Source: Streptomyces sp. MH60
GTDB taxonomy: Bacteria; Actinomycetota; Actinomycetes; Streptomycetales; Streptomycetaceae
Assembly (NCBI RefSeq): GCF_002939385.1
Contig: NZ_MULI01000010.1
Location: 79,910 to 143,909, forward strand
DNA length: 64,000 nt
Reading direction: 5' to 3'
A program made the position numbers and the translations under genes. Under the pieces are notes generated by a model that worked only from the letters and a program-made list of their open reading frames with translations, had not been told where the DNA came from and made no database searches. Positions 37,509 to 46,248 of this stretch are shown piece after piece; within the stretch, counting starts at the first letter, position 1, and each line of letters starts with the position of its first letter.

Positions 37509-37522
37509 ACGGTCCGGATCCC

Positions 37523-37554
37523 GGCCCCGTCCCTGCTCCCGCAGGGGCGGGGCC
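37523..37554 (+). terminator. Strong terminator after the propeller gene pair
   Basis: Arms of 14 nt (37523-37536 and 37541-37554, GGCCCCGTCCCTGC pairing with one mismatch) around a TCCC loop lie 15 nt past the stop codon. Confidence 0.85.
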
Positions 37555-37671
37555 GCGCATTTGTGGGGTGGTTGTCGCCGGTAGGGGCAGCGCCCGGACG
37601 GGCTAGCGTGTAGCTTCCGGGGCATGCCGGGGGCATGGGTGCCGGGGACTGGGTGACTGGGGGGTTGCTCC

Positions 37672-38346
37672 ATGGGAGTACGGCTCATGGTGGTCGACGA
37701 TCACCGATTGCACGCCGAGGCGCTGGCCTCGGCGCTGAAGCTGCGGGGGCACCGGGTGCTGGCCGCGGCGGCGCCGGCCGCGGGGGCGGCGGAGCTGGTG
37801 ATCAGCCGGGCGCCGGAGGTGTGCCTGCTGGGGACGGCGACACCGGCGGAGCCGGGGATATTCGACCCGGTGGTGCGGATCAAGCGGGAGCGTCCGCAGG
37901 TGGCGATGGTGGTGCTGGGCCCGGTGCCGAGCCCTCGCGGCATCGCGGCGGCGTTCGCGTCGGGGGCGTCGGGGTACGTACGGCACGACGAGCGTATAGA
38001 GGGCGTCGAGCGGGCGATCATGAAGGCGCGGGCGGGGGAGGCGGCGGTGGCGCCCGCTCTGTTGCAGGGGGCCTTCGGCGAGCTGCTGAACCCGGCCGCG
38101 CAGCCCGACGACGAGGGGCAGCGGCTGTTGCAGATGCTCACGCCCCGGGAGGTGGAGGTGCTGGTGCGGGTCACGGACGGCGAGGACACGCGGCTGATCG
38201 CGGCGGGGATGGGGATCGCTCCGTCGACGGCGCGTACGCATGTCCAGCGGGTCCTGATGAAACTGGGCGTGGGATCCCGGCTGGAGGCCGCGGCACTGGC
38301 CGCGCGGACGGGGTTGCTGGACCGGGCGGGTGCCTCCGGCGGTTGA
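37672..38346 (+). CDS. Orphan LuxR-type regulator with a degenerate receiver domain
   Basis: The 224-residue protein has a response-regulator layout: receiver (VRLMVVDDHRLHAEAL) and C-terminal LuxR helix-turn-helix (LTPREVEVLVRVTDGEDTRLIAAGMGIAPSTARTHVQRVLMKLGV). The acidic pair is present, but the phosphoacceptor Asp is replaced by Gly54 (VCLLGTATP) and the conserved Lys region reads GYVRHDERI. It should therefore not be phosphorylated in the normal way and is an atypical receiver, perhaps ligand-controlled or constitutive. No kinase gene is adjacent. Confidence 0.87.
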   Translation: MGVRLMVVDDHRLHAEALASALKLRGHRVLAAAAPAAGAAELVISRAPEVCLLGTATPAEPGIFDPVVRIKRERPQVAMVVLGPVPSPRGIAAAFASGASGYVRHDERIEGVERAIMKARAGEAAVAPALLQGAFGELLNPAAQPDDEGQRLLQMLTPREVEVLVRVTDGEDTRLIAAGMGIAPSTARTHVQRVLMKLGVGSRLEAAALAARTGLLDRAGASGG

Positions 38347-38669
38347 GCCGGGTGCCTGCGGCGGCCTGTGCGGGGTGCGTGGGGGTGCGCGTTGCGCGGT
38401 GCGTCCGGTGGGGGGTCGGGGCCGCGCCGGGGGGTGTCCGTCCTCGGAACGGCGCGGAATCGGGTGTTTGAAGAGGTGCGGGGCGTTGACGCGCCAACCG
38501 CTGCGGGCGGACACCCCCCGACACGACCCCTTCCCGCCGTACGCGCCTGCGGGCCGTCGCCGCCTAGCTGCGGGCAGTCGTGCCGCTGGGGCGGCACGGG
38601 TGGGCGCAGCGGCACCCCGCTACGCCGGGCCGCGCTCCACTCGCGCCCACCCCCGCGCCGGGTGACCGG
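38347..38669. repeat. Gene-free region with a probable dispersed Streptomyces repeat
   Basis: No supportable gene lies here. The segment at about 38548-38650 (GCCGTCGCCGCCTAGCTGC, GTCGTGCCGCTGGGGCGGC, GGGTGGGCGCAGCGGCACC) is rich in imperfect inverted repeats. From memory it resembles a non-coding element found many times in Streptomyces genomes. It needs a genome search to confirm. Confidence 0.5.
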
Positions 38670-38697
38670 CTGACGCCGGACCACTGCCCGGCGTCAG
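38670..38697 (-). terminator. Terminator of the symporter operon
   Basis: Perfect arms CTGACGCCGG (38670-38679) and CCGGCGTCAG (38688-38697) with an 8-nt loop lie just past the stop of the leftward small membrane protein gene. Confidence 0.85.
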
Positions 38698-38707
38698 AAG
38701 AGTGCCG

Positions 38708-39004
38708 TCACTCGTCCACCGGCGGTGTCGGCGGCGCCGTCGGCCTCAGCTTCAGCCAGGCCAGGAAGAACACGCCCAGGACCAGCATCCCCAGCCCGGT
38801 CCACAGGTTGATGTTCACCCCCTGCGCCTTGTCGATGTCCTCGTCGGACGCCACGAAGCCCGCGATCGTCACGATGACGCCGTAGATCACGAACAGCCCG
38901 CCGATGATCCGCCGGATGTCGAACAGCCGCGCGGCGGTGACGGACTTGGTCTCCAGCTCGGAGACCTCGTCCTGGACGTTCTTGTCGGAGTAGGAATCAG
39001 ACAT
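38708..39004 (-). CDS. Small two-helix membrane protein, symporter partner
   Basis: The 98-residue protein has a charged N-terminus (KNVQDEVSELETKSVTAARLFDIRR) and two membrane helices joined by an acidic loop (ASDEDIDKAQGVN). It follows the sodium:solute symporter gene by about 20 nt. Small two-helix proteins often accompany symporters of this class in actinobacteria, but this one's role is unknown; assembly or modulation of the transporter is a guess. Confidence 0.82.
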   Translation of the reverse strand: MSDSYSDKNVQDEVSELETKSVTAARLFDIRRIIGGLFVIYGVIVTIAGFVASDEDIDKAQGVNINLWTGLGMLVLGVFFLAWLKLRPTAPPTPPVDE

Positions 39005-39025
39005 GCTCTCTCAATCCTCCCGCGA

Positions 39026-40714
39026 TCAGAACGAGAACGGGATGTAGCAGGCGGCGGCCAGGACGACCGCCCCCCAGCCCAGCAGCGCCGGCCTGCGGTA
39101 CCACGCGTCGTCGCCCTTGGCGGGCGCCTCCGACATGCCGGGGGAGGTGGTGCCGTAGACCAGGCCCTGGAGATCGGCGACCGGCTTCGGCTTGGTGAAC
39201 AGGGACACGGCGACCATGACCACCGCACCGGCGACGAAGCCCGCGATCGCGGAGACGAAGTTGGCGCCCTGGTCGGAGGGGATGTCGATGATGCCCTGCT
39301 TGTAGATGACGAAGTAGTTCACCATCGCGGCGGTCGTGCCCGCGATCAGCCCCCAGAAGCCGGACTTCATCGACGCGCGCTTCCAGAACATGCCGATGAT
39401 GAAGACCACGAACATCGGCACGTTGAAGAAGGAGAAGAGCGTCTGGAGGTAGCTCATGATGTTGGAGAAGGACGAGGCCAGGAACGCCGTGCCGATGGAG
39501 GCCAGGACGCCGATCACCGTGATCAGGCGGCCGAAGCGGACGTAGTAGCCGTCCTCGCGGTCCTTCACCACGTACTTCTGCCAGACGTCGGTGGTGAAGA
39601 CGGTGTTGAAGGAGGAGATGTTGGCCGCCATGCCGGCCATGAAGGCGGCCAGCAGACCGGTCACCGCGATGCCCAGGACACCGTTGGGCAGCAGTTGCTG
39701 CATCAGGTACGGGATCGCGTCGTTGTACTGGAGGTCCGAGCCGGGGGTGCCGATCTTCGGGACGAGGACCGCGGCGACCAGGCCCGGGATCATGACGACG
39801 AAGACGATGAAGATCTTCGGGAAGGCGGCGATCAGCGGGGTGCGCTGGGCCGCCGAGAGGTTCTTCGCCGACAGGGCGCGCTGCACCTCGGCGAAGTTCG
39901 TCGTCCAGTAGCCGAAGGAGAGGACGAAGCCGAGGCCCAGGACGATGGTCAGCCAGTTGGCGCCCAGCGGGTTCTCGCTGCCGATGCCCGTGCCGCCCCA
40001 CGCCGTCATGAAGTCGGAGCCGTGGGACTTGGAGAGGGAGTCGGACAGGCCGTCCCAGCCGCCGACCTTCTTCAGGCCCAGGATGGTGATCGGGATCAGG
40101 CCGGCCAGGATCACGAAGAACTGGAGCACCTCGTTGTAGATGGCCGAGGAGAGGCCGCCCAGGGTGATGTACGCCAGGACGAAGAAGCCGGCCACCACGA
40201 TGGCCACCCACTCCGGCCAGCCGAGGAGCGCCTCGACGACGATCGCGAGGGCGTAGAGGTTCACGCCGGCGATCAGGATGGCGGCGATGGCGAACAGGGC
40301 CGAACTGAGGAGGTGGGAGGCCTTGTCGAAGCGAAGCAGGAGGAACTCCGGGACCGAGCGGACCTTCGAGCCGTAGTAGAACGGCATCATCACCAGGCCG
40401 AGGAAGACCATCGCCGGGATGGCGCCGATCCAGTACCAGTGGGTCGTGTAGACGCCGTACTGGGCGCTGTTGGCGGCCATGCCGAGGATCTCGGTGGCGC
40501 CCAGGTTGGCCGCGACGAAGGCGAGGCCGGTGACCCAGGCGGGCAGGGAGCGGCCGGACAGGAAGAAGTCCAGGCTGGTCTTGACCGAGCGGCGGGCGGC
40601 GAAGCCGATGCCCAGGACGACCACGAAGTAGATCCCGAGGATCGTGTAGTCGAGCCAGTTGGTGGGGAGTCGAAGCTCTGCGGCTAGATAAGTGGAGCTT
40701 GTGGGGGTTTGCAT
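39026..40714 (-). CDS. Sodium:solute symporter (SSS family), probably for galactose or glucose
   Basis: The 562-residue protein has about 14 membrane helices and SSS features: YTILGIYFVVVLGIGF, FLSGRSLPAWVTGLAFVAANLGATEI, GLSSAIYNEVLQFFVI, and GLLAAFMAGMAANISSFNTVFTTD, which holds the Ser/Thr pair of the Na2 site. It resembles the SGLT branch. It is divergent from galTEK across a regulated promoter region, which is the argument for galactose as the substrate. A clear Shine-Dalgarno is not seen before the ATG. Confidence 0.9.
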   Translation of the reverse strand: MQTPTSSTYLAAELRLPTNWLDYTILGIYFVVVLGIGFAARRSVKTSLDFFLSGRSLPAWVTGLAFVAANLGATEILGMAANSAQYGVYTTHWYWIGAIPAMVFLGLVMMPFYYGSKVRSVPEFLLLRFDKASHLLSSALFAIAAILIAGVNLYALAIVVEALLGWPEWVAIVVAGFFVLAYITLGGLSSAIYNEVLQFFVILAGLIPITILGLKKVGGWDGLSDSLSKSHGSDFMTAWGGTGIGSENPLGANWLTIVLGLGFVLSFGYWTTNFAEVQRALSAKNLSAAQRTPLIAAFPKIFIVFVVMIPGLVAAVLVPKIGTPGSDLQYNDAIPYLMQQLLPNGVLGIAVTGLLAAFMAGMAANISSFNTVFTTDVWQKYVVKDREDGYYVRFGRLITVIGVLASIGTAFLASSFSNIMSYLQTLFSFFNVPMFVVFIIGMFWKRASMKSGFWGLIAGTTAAMVNYFVIYKQGIIDIPSDQGANFVSAIAGFVAGAVVMVAVSLFTKPKPVADLQGLVYGTTSPGMSEAPAKGDDAWYRRPALLGWGAVVLAAACYIPFSF

Positions 40715-40904
40715 TAAGCACTCGCTTCGTTCGCGAACTGATCCGCAGCGGAACCTACGCCTCCGCGTTCAGTAATTGAACACTTCTGGTGATGAACTTT
40801 GTTTGATTGTGATGTGCCACCAGGGTTGGTGGGTTGTGATGTGTTATGTTTGATTGTGTTGGATGACTGGTGACTGTCATGGGTGGGTGCAGAGGAGTGC
40901 GGCA
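40715..40904. promoter_or_regulatory. gal operator/promoter region with direct repeats
   Basis: The A/T-rich region between the symporter gene and galT has TTTGATTGTG at 40802-40811 and 40849-40858, and TTGTGATGTG at 40807-40816 and 40834-40843. This agrees with what is known of Streptomyces galP1, a galactose-induced promoter with a complex operator of short direct repeats. A shared repressor could control both directions. The repressor gene is not in the window. Confidence 0.72.
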
Positions 40905-41966
40905 GTGAAGAAGACCTCGACCCGGCTGGCCGACGGCCGTGAGCTGGTCTACTACGACCTTCGCGACGACACCGTGCGCGACGCCGTGGACCGCCGTCCG
41001 CTGGAGCGGACCGTCACCACCTCCGAGGTGCGCCGTGACCCGCTGCTCGGCGACTCGGTCGCCGTCGCCTCGCACCGCCAGGGACGCACCTACCATCCGC
41101 CGGCCGACCAGTGCCCGCTGTGCCCGTCGGACGGGGAGCGGCTGAGCGAGATCCCGGACTCGGCCTATGACGTGGTGGTCTTCGAGAACCGTTTTCCCTC
41201 GCTGGCCGGTGACTCCGGGCGCTGCGAGGTCGTCTGCTTCACCTCCGACCACGACGCCTCCTTCGCCGACCTGAGCGAGGAGCAGGCCCGGCTCGTGCTC
41301 GACGCCTGGACGGACCGCACCTCCGAGCTGTCCCATCTGCCCTCCGTTGAACAGGTGTTCTGCTTCGAGAACCGGGGCGCCGAGATCGGGGTGACGCTGG
41401 GTCACCCGCACGGGCAGATCTACGCCTACCCCTTCACCACCCCCCGCACCGCCCTGATGCTCCGTTCACTCGCCGCCCACAAGGACGCGACGGGCGGGGA
41501 GAACCTGTTCGACGCCGTGCTGGAGGAGGAGCTGGCCGGTGAGCGGGTCGTCCTGGAGGGTGAGCACTGGGCCGCCTTCGTGCCGTACGCCGCGCACTGG
41601 CCGTACGAGGTGCACCTCTACCCGAAGCGGCGGGTGCCCGACCTGCTCGGTCTCGACGAGGCGGCGCGCACAGAATTCCCCAAGGTCTACCTGGAACTGT
41701 TGAGGCGCTTCGACCGGATCTTCGGCGAGGGGGAACCGCCGACGCCCTACATCGCGGCCTGGCACCAGGCCCCGTTCGGGCAGCTGGAGGAGTTCGAGGG
41801 CGTGACGCGGGACGACTTCGCGCTGCACCTGGAGCTTTTCACCATTCGCCGTACGTCCGGCAAGCTGAAGTTCCTCGCGGGCTCCGAGTCCGGCATGAAC
41901 GTGTTCATCAACGACGTGCCCCCGGAGCGCGCGGCCGAGCGACTGCGAGAGGTAGCGAGTTCATGA
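40905..41966 (+). CDS. galT: Galactose-1-phosphate uridylyltransferase
   Basis: This 353-residue enzyme of the Leloir pathway exchanges UMP between UDP-glucose and galactose-1-phosphate. The active site is H167-P-H169-G-Q; the second His carries the [13 protein letters not shown] holds zinc-binding cysteines, and [10 protein letters not shown] and GMNVFIND are conserved. GTG at 40905 is 7 nt after AGAGGAG. It is first in galT-galE-galK and overlaps galE by ATGA. Confidence 0.96.
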   Translation: MKKTSTRLADGRELVYYDLRDDTVRDAVDRRPLERTVTTSEVRRDPLLGDSVAVASHRQGRTYHPPADQCPLCPSDGERLSEIPDSAYDVVVFENRFPSLAGDSGRCEVVCFTSDHDASFADLSEEQARLVLDAWTDRTSELSHLPSVEQVFCFENRGAEIGVTLGHPHGQIYAYPFTTPRTALMLRSLAAHKDATGGENLFDAVLEEELAGERVVLEGEHWAAFVPYAAHWPYEVHLYPKRRVPDLLGLDEAARTEFPKVYLELLRRFDRIFGEGEPPTPYIAAWHQAPFGQLEEFEGVTRDDFALHLELFTIRRTSGKLKFLAGSESGMNVFINDVPPERAAERLREVASS

Positions 41967-42925
41967 GTGGGAAGTACCTGGTGACAGGTGGTGCCGGATA
42001 CGTCGGAAGCGTCGTCGCCCAGCATCTGTTGGAGGCGGGGCACGAGGTCGTCGTGCTCGACAACCTGTCGACCGGCTTCCGCGAAGGCGTGCCGGCGGGG
42101 GCCTCGTTCGTCGAGGGTGACATCCGCGACGCCGCCAAGTGGCTGGACGCCTCGTTCGACGGCGTGCTGCACTTCGCCGCCTTCTCCCAGGTCGGCGAGT
42201 CGGTCGTCAAGCCCGAGAAGTACTGGGACAACAACGTCGGCGGGACCATGGCCCTGCTGGAGGCCATGCGGGGCGCGGGTGTGCGGCGGCTCGTCTTCTC
42301 CTCCACGGCCGCCACGTACGGCGAGCCCGAGCAGGTGCCGATCGTCGAGTCCGCGCCGACGAGGCCCACGAATCCGTACGGTGCCTCGAAGCTGGCCGTC
42401 GACCACATGATCACCGGTGAGGCGGCGGCCCACGGCCTCGGCGCGGTCTCGCTGCGCTACTTCAACGTCGCGGGCGCGTACGGGGAGTACGGCGAGCGCC
42501 ACGACCCCGAGTCGCATCTGATCCCGCTGGTCCTCCAGGTGGCGCAGGGCAGGCGGGAGGCCATCTCCGTCTTCGGCGACGACTACCCGACGCCGGACGG
42601 CACCTGTGTGCGCGACTACATCCACGTCGCCGACCTGGCCGAGGCCCACCTGCTGGCCGTGGCGGCCGCCACCCCGGGCGAGCACCTCATCTGCAACCTG
42701 GGCAACGGCAACGGCTTCTCCGTCCGCGAGGTCGTCGAGACGGTCCGCCGGGTCACCGGCCACCCGATCCCTGAGGTGGTGGCCCCGCGCCGGGGCGGCG
42801 ACCCGGCGGTCCTGGTGGCGTCCGCGGACACCGCCCGGGAGAAACTGGGCTGGAACCCGTCCCGCGCGGACCTCGCGGGGATCGTGTCGGACGCGTGGGA
42901 GTTCGCGCAGCGGCGCGCGGGCTAG
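41963..42925 (+). CDS. galE: UDP-glucose 4-epimerase
   Basis: The 320-residue extended SDR enzyme interconverts UDP-galactose and UDP-glucose. NAD-binding motif GGAGYVG, catalytic Ser/Thr in FSSTAATYG, and Y139-GAS-K143. The ATG overlaps the galT stop. The Streptomyces gal operon is known to have a second internal promoter serving galE, but no clear signal is visible here. Confidence 0.96.
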   Translation: MSGKYLVTGGAGYVGSVVAQHLLEAGHEVVVLDNLSTGFREGVPAGASFVEGDIRDAAKWLDASFDGVLHFAAFSQVGESVVKPEKYWDNNVGGTMALLEAMRGAGVRRLVFSSTAATYGEPEQVPIVESAPTRPTNPYGASKLAVDHMITGEAAAHGLGAVSLRYFNVAGAYGEYGERHDPESHLIPLVLQVAQGRREAISVFGDDYPTPDGTCVRDYIHVADLAEAHLLAVAAATPGEHLICNLGNGNGFSVREVVETVRRVTGHPIPEVVAPRRGGDPAVLVASADTAREKLGWNPSRADLAGIVSDAWEFAQRRAG

Positions 42926-42963
42926 TACTTACCGCAGTTACCGGAAGGGCGAGGGGTCAGGGC

Positions 42964-44127
42964 ATGGGCGAGGCTGTCACGGGGACCGTCGGCGAGCGGT
43001 TCCGGGAGCTGTACGGGGCGGAGCCGGAGGGGGTGTGGGCGGCGCCGGGCCGGGTGAACCTGATCGGCGAACACACCGACTACAACGACGGCTTCGTGAT
43101 GCCGTTCGCCCTGCCGCACCAGGCCGTCGCGGCCGTCTCCCGGCGCGACGACGGCGTCCTGCGCCTGCACTCGGCCGACATCGACGCCGGCCCGGTCGAG
43201 CTGCGCGTCGCCGACCTGACCCCCGGCTCGGACAAGTCCTGGACCGCCTACCCCTCGGGCGTCGTCTGGGCGCTGCGCGAGGCGGGCCACGAACTGACCG
43301 GCGCCGACGTGCACCTGACCTCGACGGTCCCGTCGGGCGCGGGGCTCTCGTCCTCGGCGGCCCTGGAGGTCGTCGTCGCCCTGGCGCTGAACGACCTGTA
43401 CTCCCTCGGCCTGCGCGGCCGGCAGCTGGCCCGCCTGTGCCAGCGCGCGGAGAACGTCTACGTCGGCGCCCCCGTCGGCATCATGGACCAGACGGCCTCC
43501 GCCTGCTGCGAGGCGGGCCACGCCCTGTTCCTCGACACCCGCGACCTCTCCCAGCGCCAGATCCCCTTCGACCTCGCCGCCGAGGGCATGCGCCTGCTGG
43601 TCGTCGACACCCGGGTCAAGCACTCCCACAGCGAGGGCGAGTACGGCAAGCGCCGCGCCGGCTGCGAGAAGGGCGCCGCGCTGCTCGGCGTCGACGCGCT
43701 GCGCGACGTGCCCTACGCCGACCTGGACGCGGCGCTGGAGCGGCTGGGCGACGAGGAGGAGGTGCGCCGCCTGGTCCGGCACGTGGTGACCGAGGACGAG
43801 CGCGTCGAGCGGGTGGTGTCGCTGCTGGAGTCCGGCGACACCCGGGCCATCGGCCCCGTCCTCGTCGAGGGCCACGCCTCGCTGCGCGACGACTTCCGCA
43901 TCTCCTGCCCGGAGCTGGACCTGGTCGTCGACACGGCCCTCGCCTCCGGCGCCCTCGGCGCCCGGATGACCGGCGGCGGCTTCGGCGGCTCGGCGATCGT
44001 CCTGGCGGAGGCCACCGACGTGGACGCCGTCACCAAGGCGATCGAGAACGCCTTCGCGACGGCGTCCTTCAAGACCCCGCGGATCTTCGAGGCGGTGCCC
44101 TCGCCGGGGGCGCGGCGCCTGGTCTGA
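42964..44127 (+). CDS. galK: Galactokinase
   Basis: The 387-residue GHMP kinase phosphorylates galactose at C1. It has the galactokinase signature GRVNLIGEHTDYNDGFV near residue 28, the ATP loop PSGAGLSSSAALEV, and MTGGGFGGSAI near the C-terminus. The ATG at 42964 follows a purine-rich AGGGCGAGGGG stretch. It is the last gene of the operon and ends 6 nt before the convergent GNAT gene. Confidence 0.96.
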   Translation: MGEAVTGTVGERFRELYGAEPEGVWAAPGRVNLIGEHTDYNDGFVMPFALPHQAVAAVSRRDDGVLRLHSADIDAGPVELRVADLTPGSDKSWTAYPSGVVWALREAGHELTGADVHLTSTVPSGAGLSSSAALEVVVALALNDLYSLGLRGRQLARLCQRAENVYVGAPVGIMDQTASACCEAGHALFLDTRDLSQRQIPFDLAAEGMRLLVVDTRVKHSHSEGEYGKRRAGCEKGAALLGVDALRDVPYADLDAALERLGDEEEVRRLVRHVVTEDERVERVVSLLESGDTRAIGPVLVEGHASLRDDFRISCPELDLVVDTALASGALGARMTGGGFGGSAIVLAEATDVDAVTKAIENAFATASFKTPRIFEAVPSPGARRLV

Positions 44128-44132
44128 GCCGG

Positions 44133-44588
44133 TCAGCCGAGCCGCTTCACCAGGGTGTACTCCGTGATCCCCGGCGGGTAGTCGGGGATCACGCACATGA
44201 CGTCGTAGCCGCGCTTCGTGTAGAAGCCGGGAGCCTGGAAGTCCCAGGTCTCCACGCGGGCGGCGGCGCAGCCGCGTTCGGTGCGGGCGGTGCGTTCCGC
44301 CTCGTCGAGGAGGGCGGAACCGAGACCCGCGCCCCGGTGGCCGCCGTCCACCCACAGGTAGGTCACGTGCAGCCAGGTCGCCCAGGTGTGGCCGACCAGG
44401 CCGCCCGCCAGGCCGCCGGTGCGGTCCAGGACCCAGACGTGCAGTGGGAATTCGCGTTCGTGAGGGGTCCCGCGCAGGGAACGCAGGACGGAGGAGGCCG
44501 CTGTGTTCGTCTCCCGCAGGCGGGTGCGCAGCAGATCGCGCCGTTCCTTGTCGACTTCTGTCACAAGACGAAACATGCGGCTCACCAT
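44133..44588 (-). CDS. GNAT-family N-acetyltransferase
   Basis: The 151-residue protein has the acetyl-CoA loop VDGGHRGAGLGSALLDEAERTA (Q/RxxGxG/A variant) and the closing strands APGFYTKRGYDVM. The substrate is unknown. ATG at 44588 or 44576 may be the start; neither has a strong ribosome binding site. It converges on galK with almost no gap. Confidence 0.88.
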   Translation of the reverse strand: MVSRMFRLVTEVDKERRDLLRTRLRETNTAASSVLRSLRGTPHEREFPLHVWVLDRTGGLAGGLVGHTWATWLHVTYLWVDGGHRGAGLGSALLDEAERTARTERGCAAARVETWDFQAPGFYTKRGYDVMCVIPDYPPGITEYTLVKRLG

Positions 44589-44893
44589 AAACGTGCCGCG
44601 GAGTCAGTTCTGCAAATAGCCTTCCGCTCCCGGCGCCCGTCCGTACTCTGATGAGCAGCACCGGTGGGGGCCGGTGCCGTTCAGGGGGCGAGACAGCCGG
44701 GTACGGCGCCCGGGGCGGGGACAGCGGTTACCGCACGGCGGCGGTCGTGCGGCGGCCCGTCCCGGAGTACCGAGCACAACAGCACAGCTGGACGCGGGGC
44801 CCCGGGCTTCGTACCCGTGCCGGTGCCGTCGTCCGAGGACGGACAGACGATGGGTATCCCCTGCTCCTCGCGGAGCGCGGGGGAGGGGGTTTC
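44589..44893. other. Intergenic region before the LuxR regulator
   Basis: About 300 bp. A -10-like TACTCT lies near 44644. An upstream in-frame extension of the regulator gene to 44651 would be Gly/Arg-rich and unlike any receiver domain, so it is treated as untranslated leader. No clear hairpin was found. Confidence 0.45.
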
Positions 44894-45673
44894 GTGGTTC
44901 GTATCCGAGTCCTGGTCGTCGACGACCATCGCATCTTCGCCGAGTCGCTCGCGGCCGCCCTGGCCGCCGAGCCCGACGTCGACGTCTCGGCGGCCGGCAG
45001 CGGCCCGGCCGCACTGCGCTGCCTGGAGCGGGCCGCCTCCGAGGGACGGCGGTTCGACGTGCTGCTCGTCGACGCCGACCTGGGCGGCCGGGTGCCCGGC
45101 ACCCGGCCCGCCGTGCCCGTGCGGGACGGCAACGAGGACGGGCTGGTGGACGGGATCTCGCTGGTCGCCGGGGTGCGGTCGGGGCAGCCGGGCGTACGGA
45201 TCGTCGTCCTCGCCGAGAAGGACGACCCCCGGCGGGCGGCCCTCGCCCTGGGGGCCGGGGCCTCCGGGTGGGTGGCCAAGGACTGTTCCCTGTCCCGGCT
45301 GCTCAGCGTCATCCGGGGCGTCCTGCGCGACGAGACGCACCTGCCGCCCGCCCTGCTCACCGGCGTCCTGCGCGAGCTGACCGCGGCCCGCAAGCACCGC
45401 ACCGAGAGCGAGCTGCTGGTGGAGTCGCTGACCCCGCGCGAGCGCGAGGTGCTGCGCTGCATGGTCGCCGGGCTCGGCCGCAAGGCGGTCGCCGAGCGGC
45501 TGTACCTGTCCCCGCACACGGTGCGCACCCACATGCAGAACGTCCTGGGCAAGCTGGGTGTCCACTCCACCCTGGCCGCCGTGGCGCTGGCGCGCAGGGC
45601 GGGGGTGGGACCGGCGGACCTGGACGGCCCCTCAGCCGGGGATGTTGTCGAACGGGGCGGTCAGCTGGCGTAG
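44894..45673 (+). CDS. LuxR-type response regulator
   Basis: The 259-residue protein has an intact receiver: acidic pair in VLVVDDHRIF, phosphoacceptor Asp60 in LLVDADLGG, and Lys in WVAKDC. An insertion of about 20 residues (PGTRPAVPVRDGNEDGLVDG) follows the Asp. The C-terminal helix-turn-helix is LTPREREVLRCMVAGLGRKAVAERLYLSPHTVRTHMQNVLGKLGV. GTG at 44894 follows GGGAGGGGG. No histidine kinase is adjacent. Its last 42 nt overlap the end of the convergent MarR gene. Confidence 0.9.
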   Translation: MVRIRVLVVDDHRIFAESLAAALAAEPDVDVSAAGSGPAALRCLERAASEGRRFDVLLVDADLGGRVPGTRPAVPVRDGNEDGLVDGISLVAGVRSGQPGVRIVVLAEKDDPRRAALALGAGASGWVAKDCSLSRLLSVIRGVLRDETHLPPALLTGVLRELTAARKHRTESELLVESLTPREREVLRCMVAGLGRKAVAERLYLSPHTVRTHMQNVLGKLGVHSTLAAVALARRAGVGPADLDGPSAGDVVERGGQLA

Positions 45674-46129
45674 CAGGGCCGCCAGCTCGCTGCGCTGGGC
45701 GCGGGACAGCTCGCCCAGGATGGCGCGCTCCTGGGCCAGCAGGCCGGCCAGCGACTGGTCGGCGCGGTCCCGGCCCTCGTCCGTGAGCCGGACCAGGACG
45801 CCGCGCCGGTCGCTGGGGTCGGGCAGGCGCTCCACCAGGCCCTTCTTCGCCAGCCGGTCGATCCGGTTGGTCATCGTGCCCGACGTGACCAGGGTCTGGG
45901 TGAGGAGCTGTCCCGGGGAGAGCTGGTACGGGGTGCCCGCGCGGCGCAGCGCCGTCAGCACATCGAACTCCCACGGCTCCAGCTGGTGTTCGGAGAAGGC
46001 CAGCCGGCGTGCGCGGTCCAGGTGCCGGGCCAGCCTGCTGACACGGCTCAGCACCTCGAGCGGTTCCACGTCGAGGTCCGGGCGCTCCCGGCGCCACGCT
46101 GCGACCAGCCGATCGACCTCGTCCTCCAT
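45632..46129 (-). CDS. MarR-family transcriptional regulator
   Basis: The 165-residue winged-helix protein has LEPWEFDVLTALRRAG, the recognition helix TLVTSGTMTNRIDRLAKKGLVER, and the wing DPSDRRGVLVRLTDEGR. It is divergent from the methyltransferase/VOC pair with a TTGA-GG-TCAA palindrome between, which is a plausible MarR operator. The 3' end overlaps the response regulator gene tail to tail. Confidence 0.92.
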   Translation of the reverse strand: MEDEVDRLVAAWRRERPDLDVEPLEVLSRVSRLARHLDRARRLAFSEHQLEPWEFDVLTALRRAGTPYQLSPGQLLTQTLVTSGTMTNRIDRLAKKGLVERLPDPSDRRGVLVRLTDEGRDRADQSLAGLLAQERAILGELSRAQRSELAALLRQLTAPFDNIPG

Positions 46130-46166
46130 GACGATCAGTGTAGTGGTTGTGTCGACGTGAAGTCTC

Positions 46167-46176
46167 TTGAGGTCAA
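46167..46176. promoter_or_regulatory. MarR-operator-like palindrome
   Basis: TTGAGGTCAA, flanked by TCTC and CTGTCTTG, lies between marR (start 46129) and the methyltransferase gene (start 46249). Cores of this type (TTGACCTCAA) are typical of MarR sites. Confidence 0.5.
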
Positions 46177-46248
46177 CTGTCTTGCCGTCGAGATACTTTC
46201 GGGGTGACGCTGGGTACCCGTCCCGCACGGACACCCTCTGGAGGCTCC

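Noticed and set aside
44651..44893. Upstream extension of the LuxR response regulator
   Set aside because: The in-frame extension is Gly/Arg-rich, and the GTG at 44894 has a strong ribosome binding site directly before the receiver domain.
45558..46160. A plus-strand Ser/Arg-rich frame across the MarR gene
   Set aside because: It is antisense to marR, whose protein has full family features.
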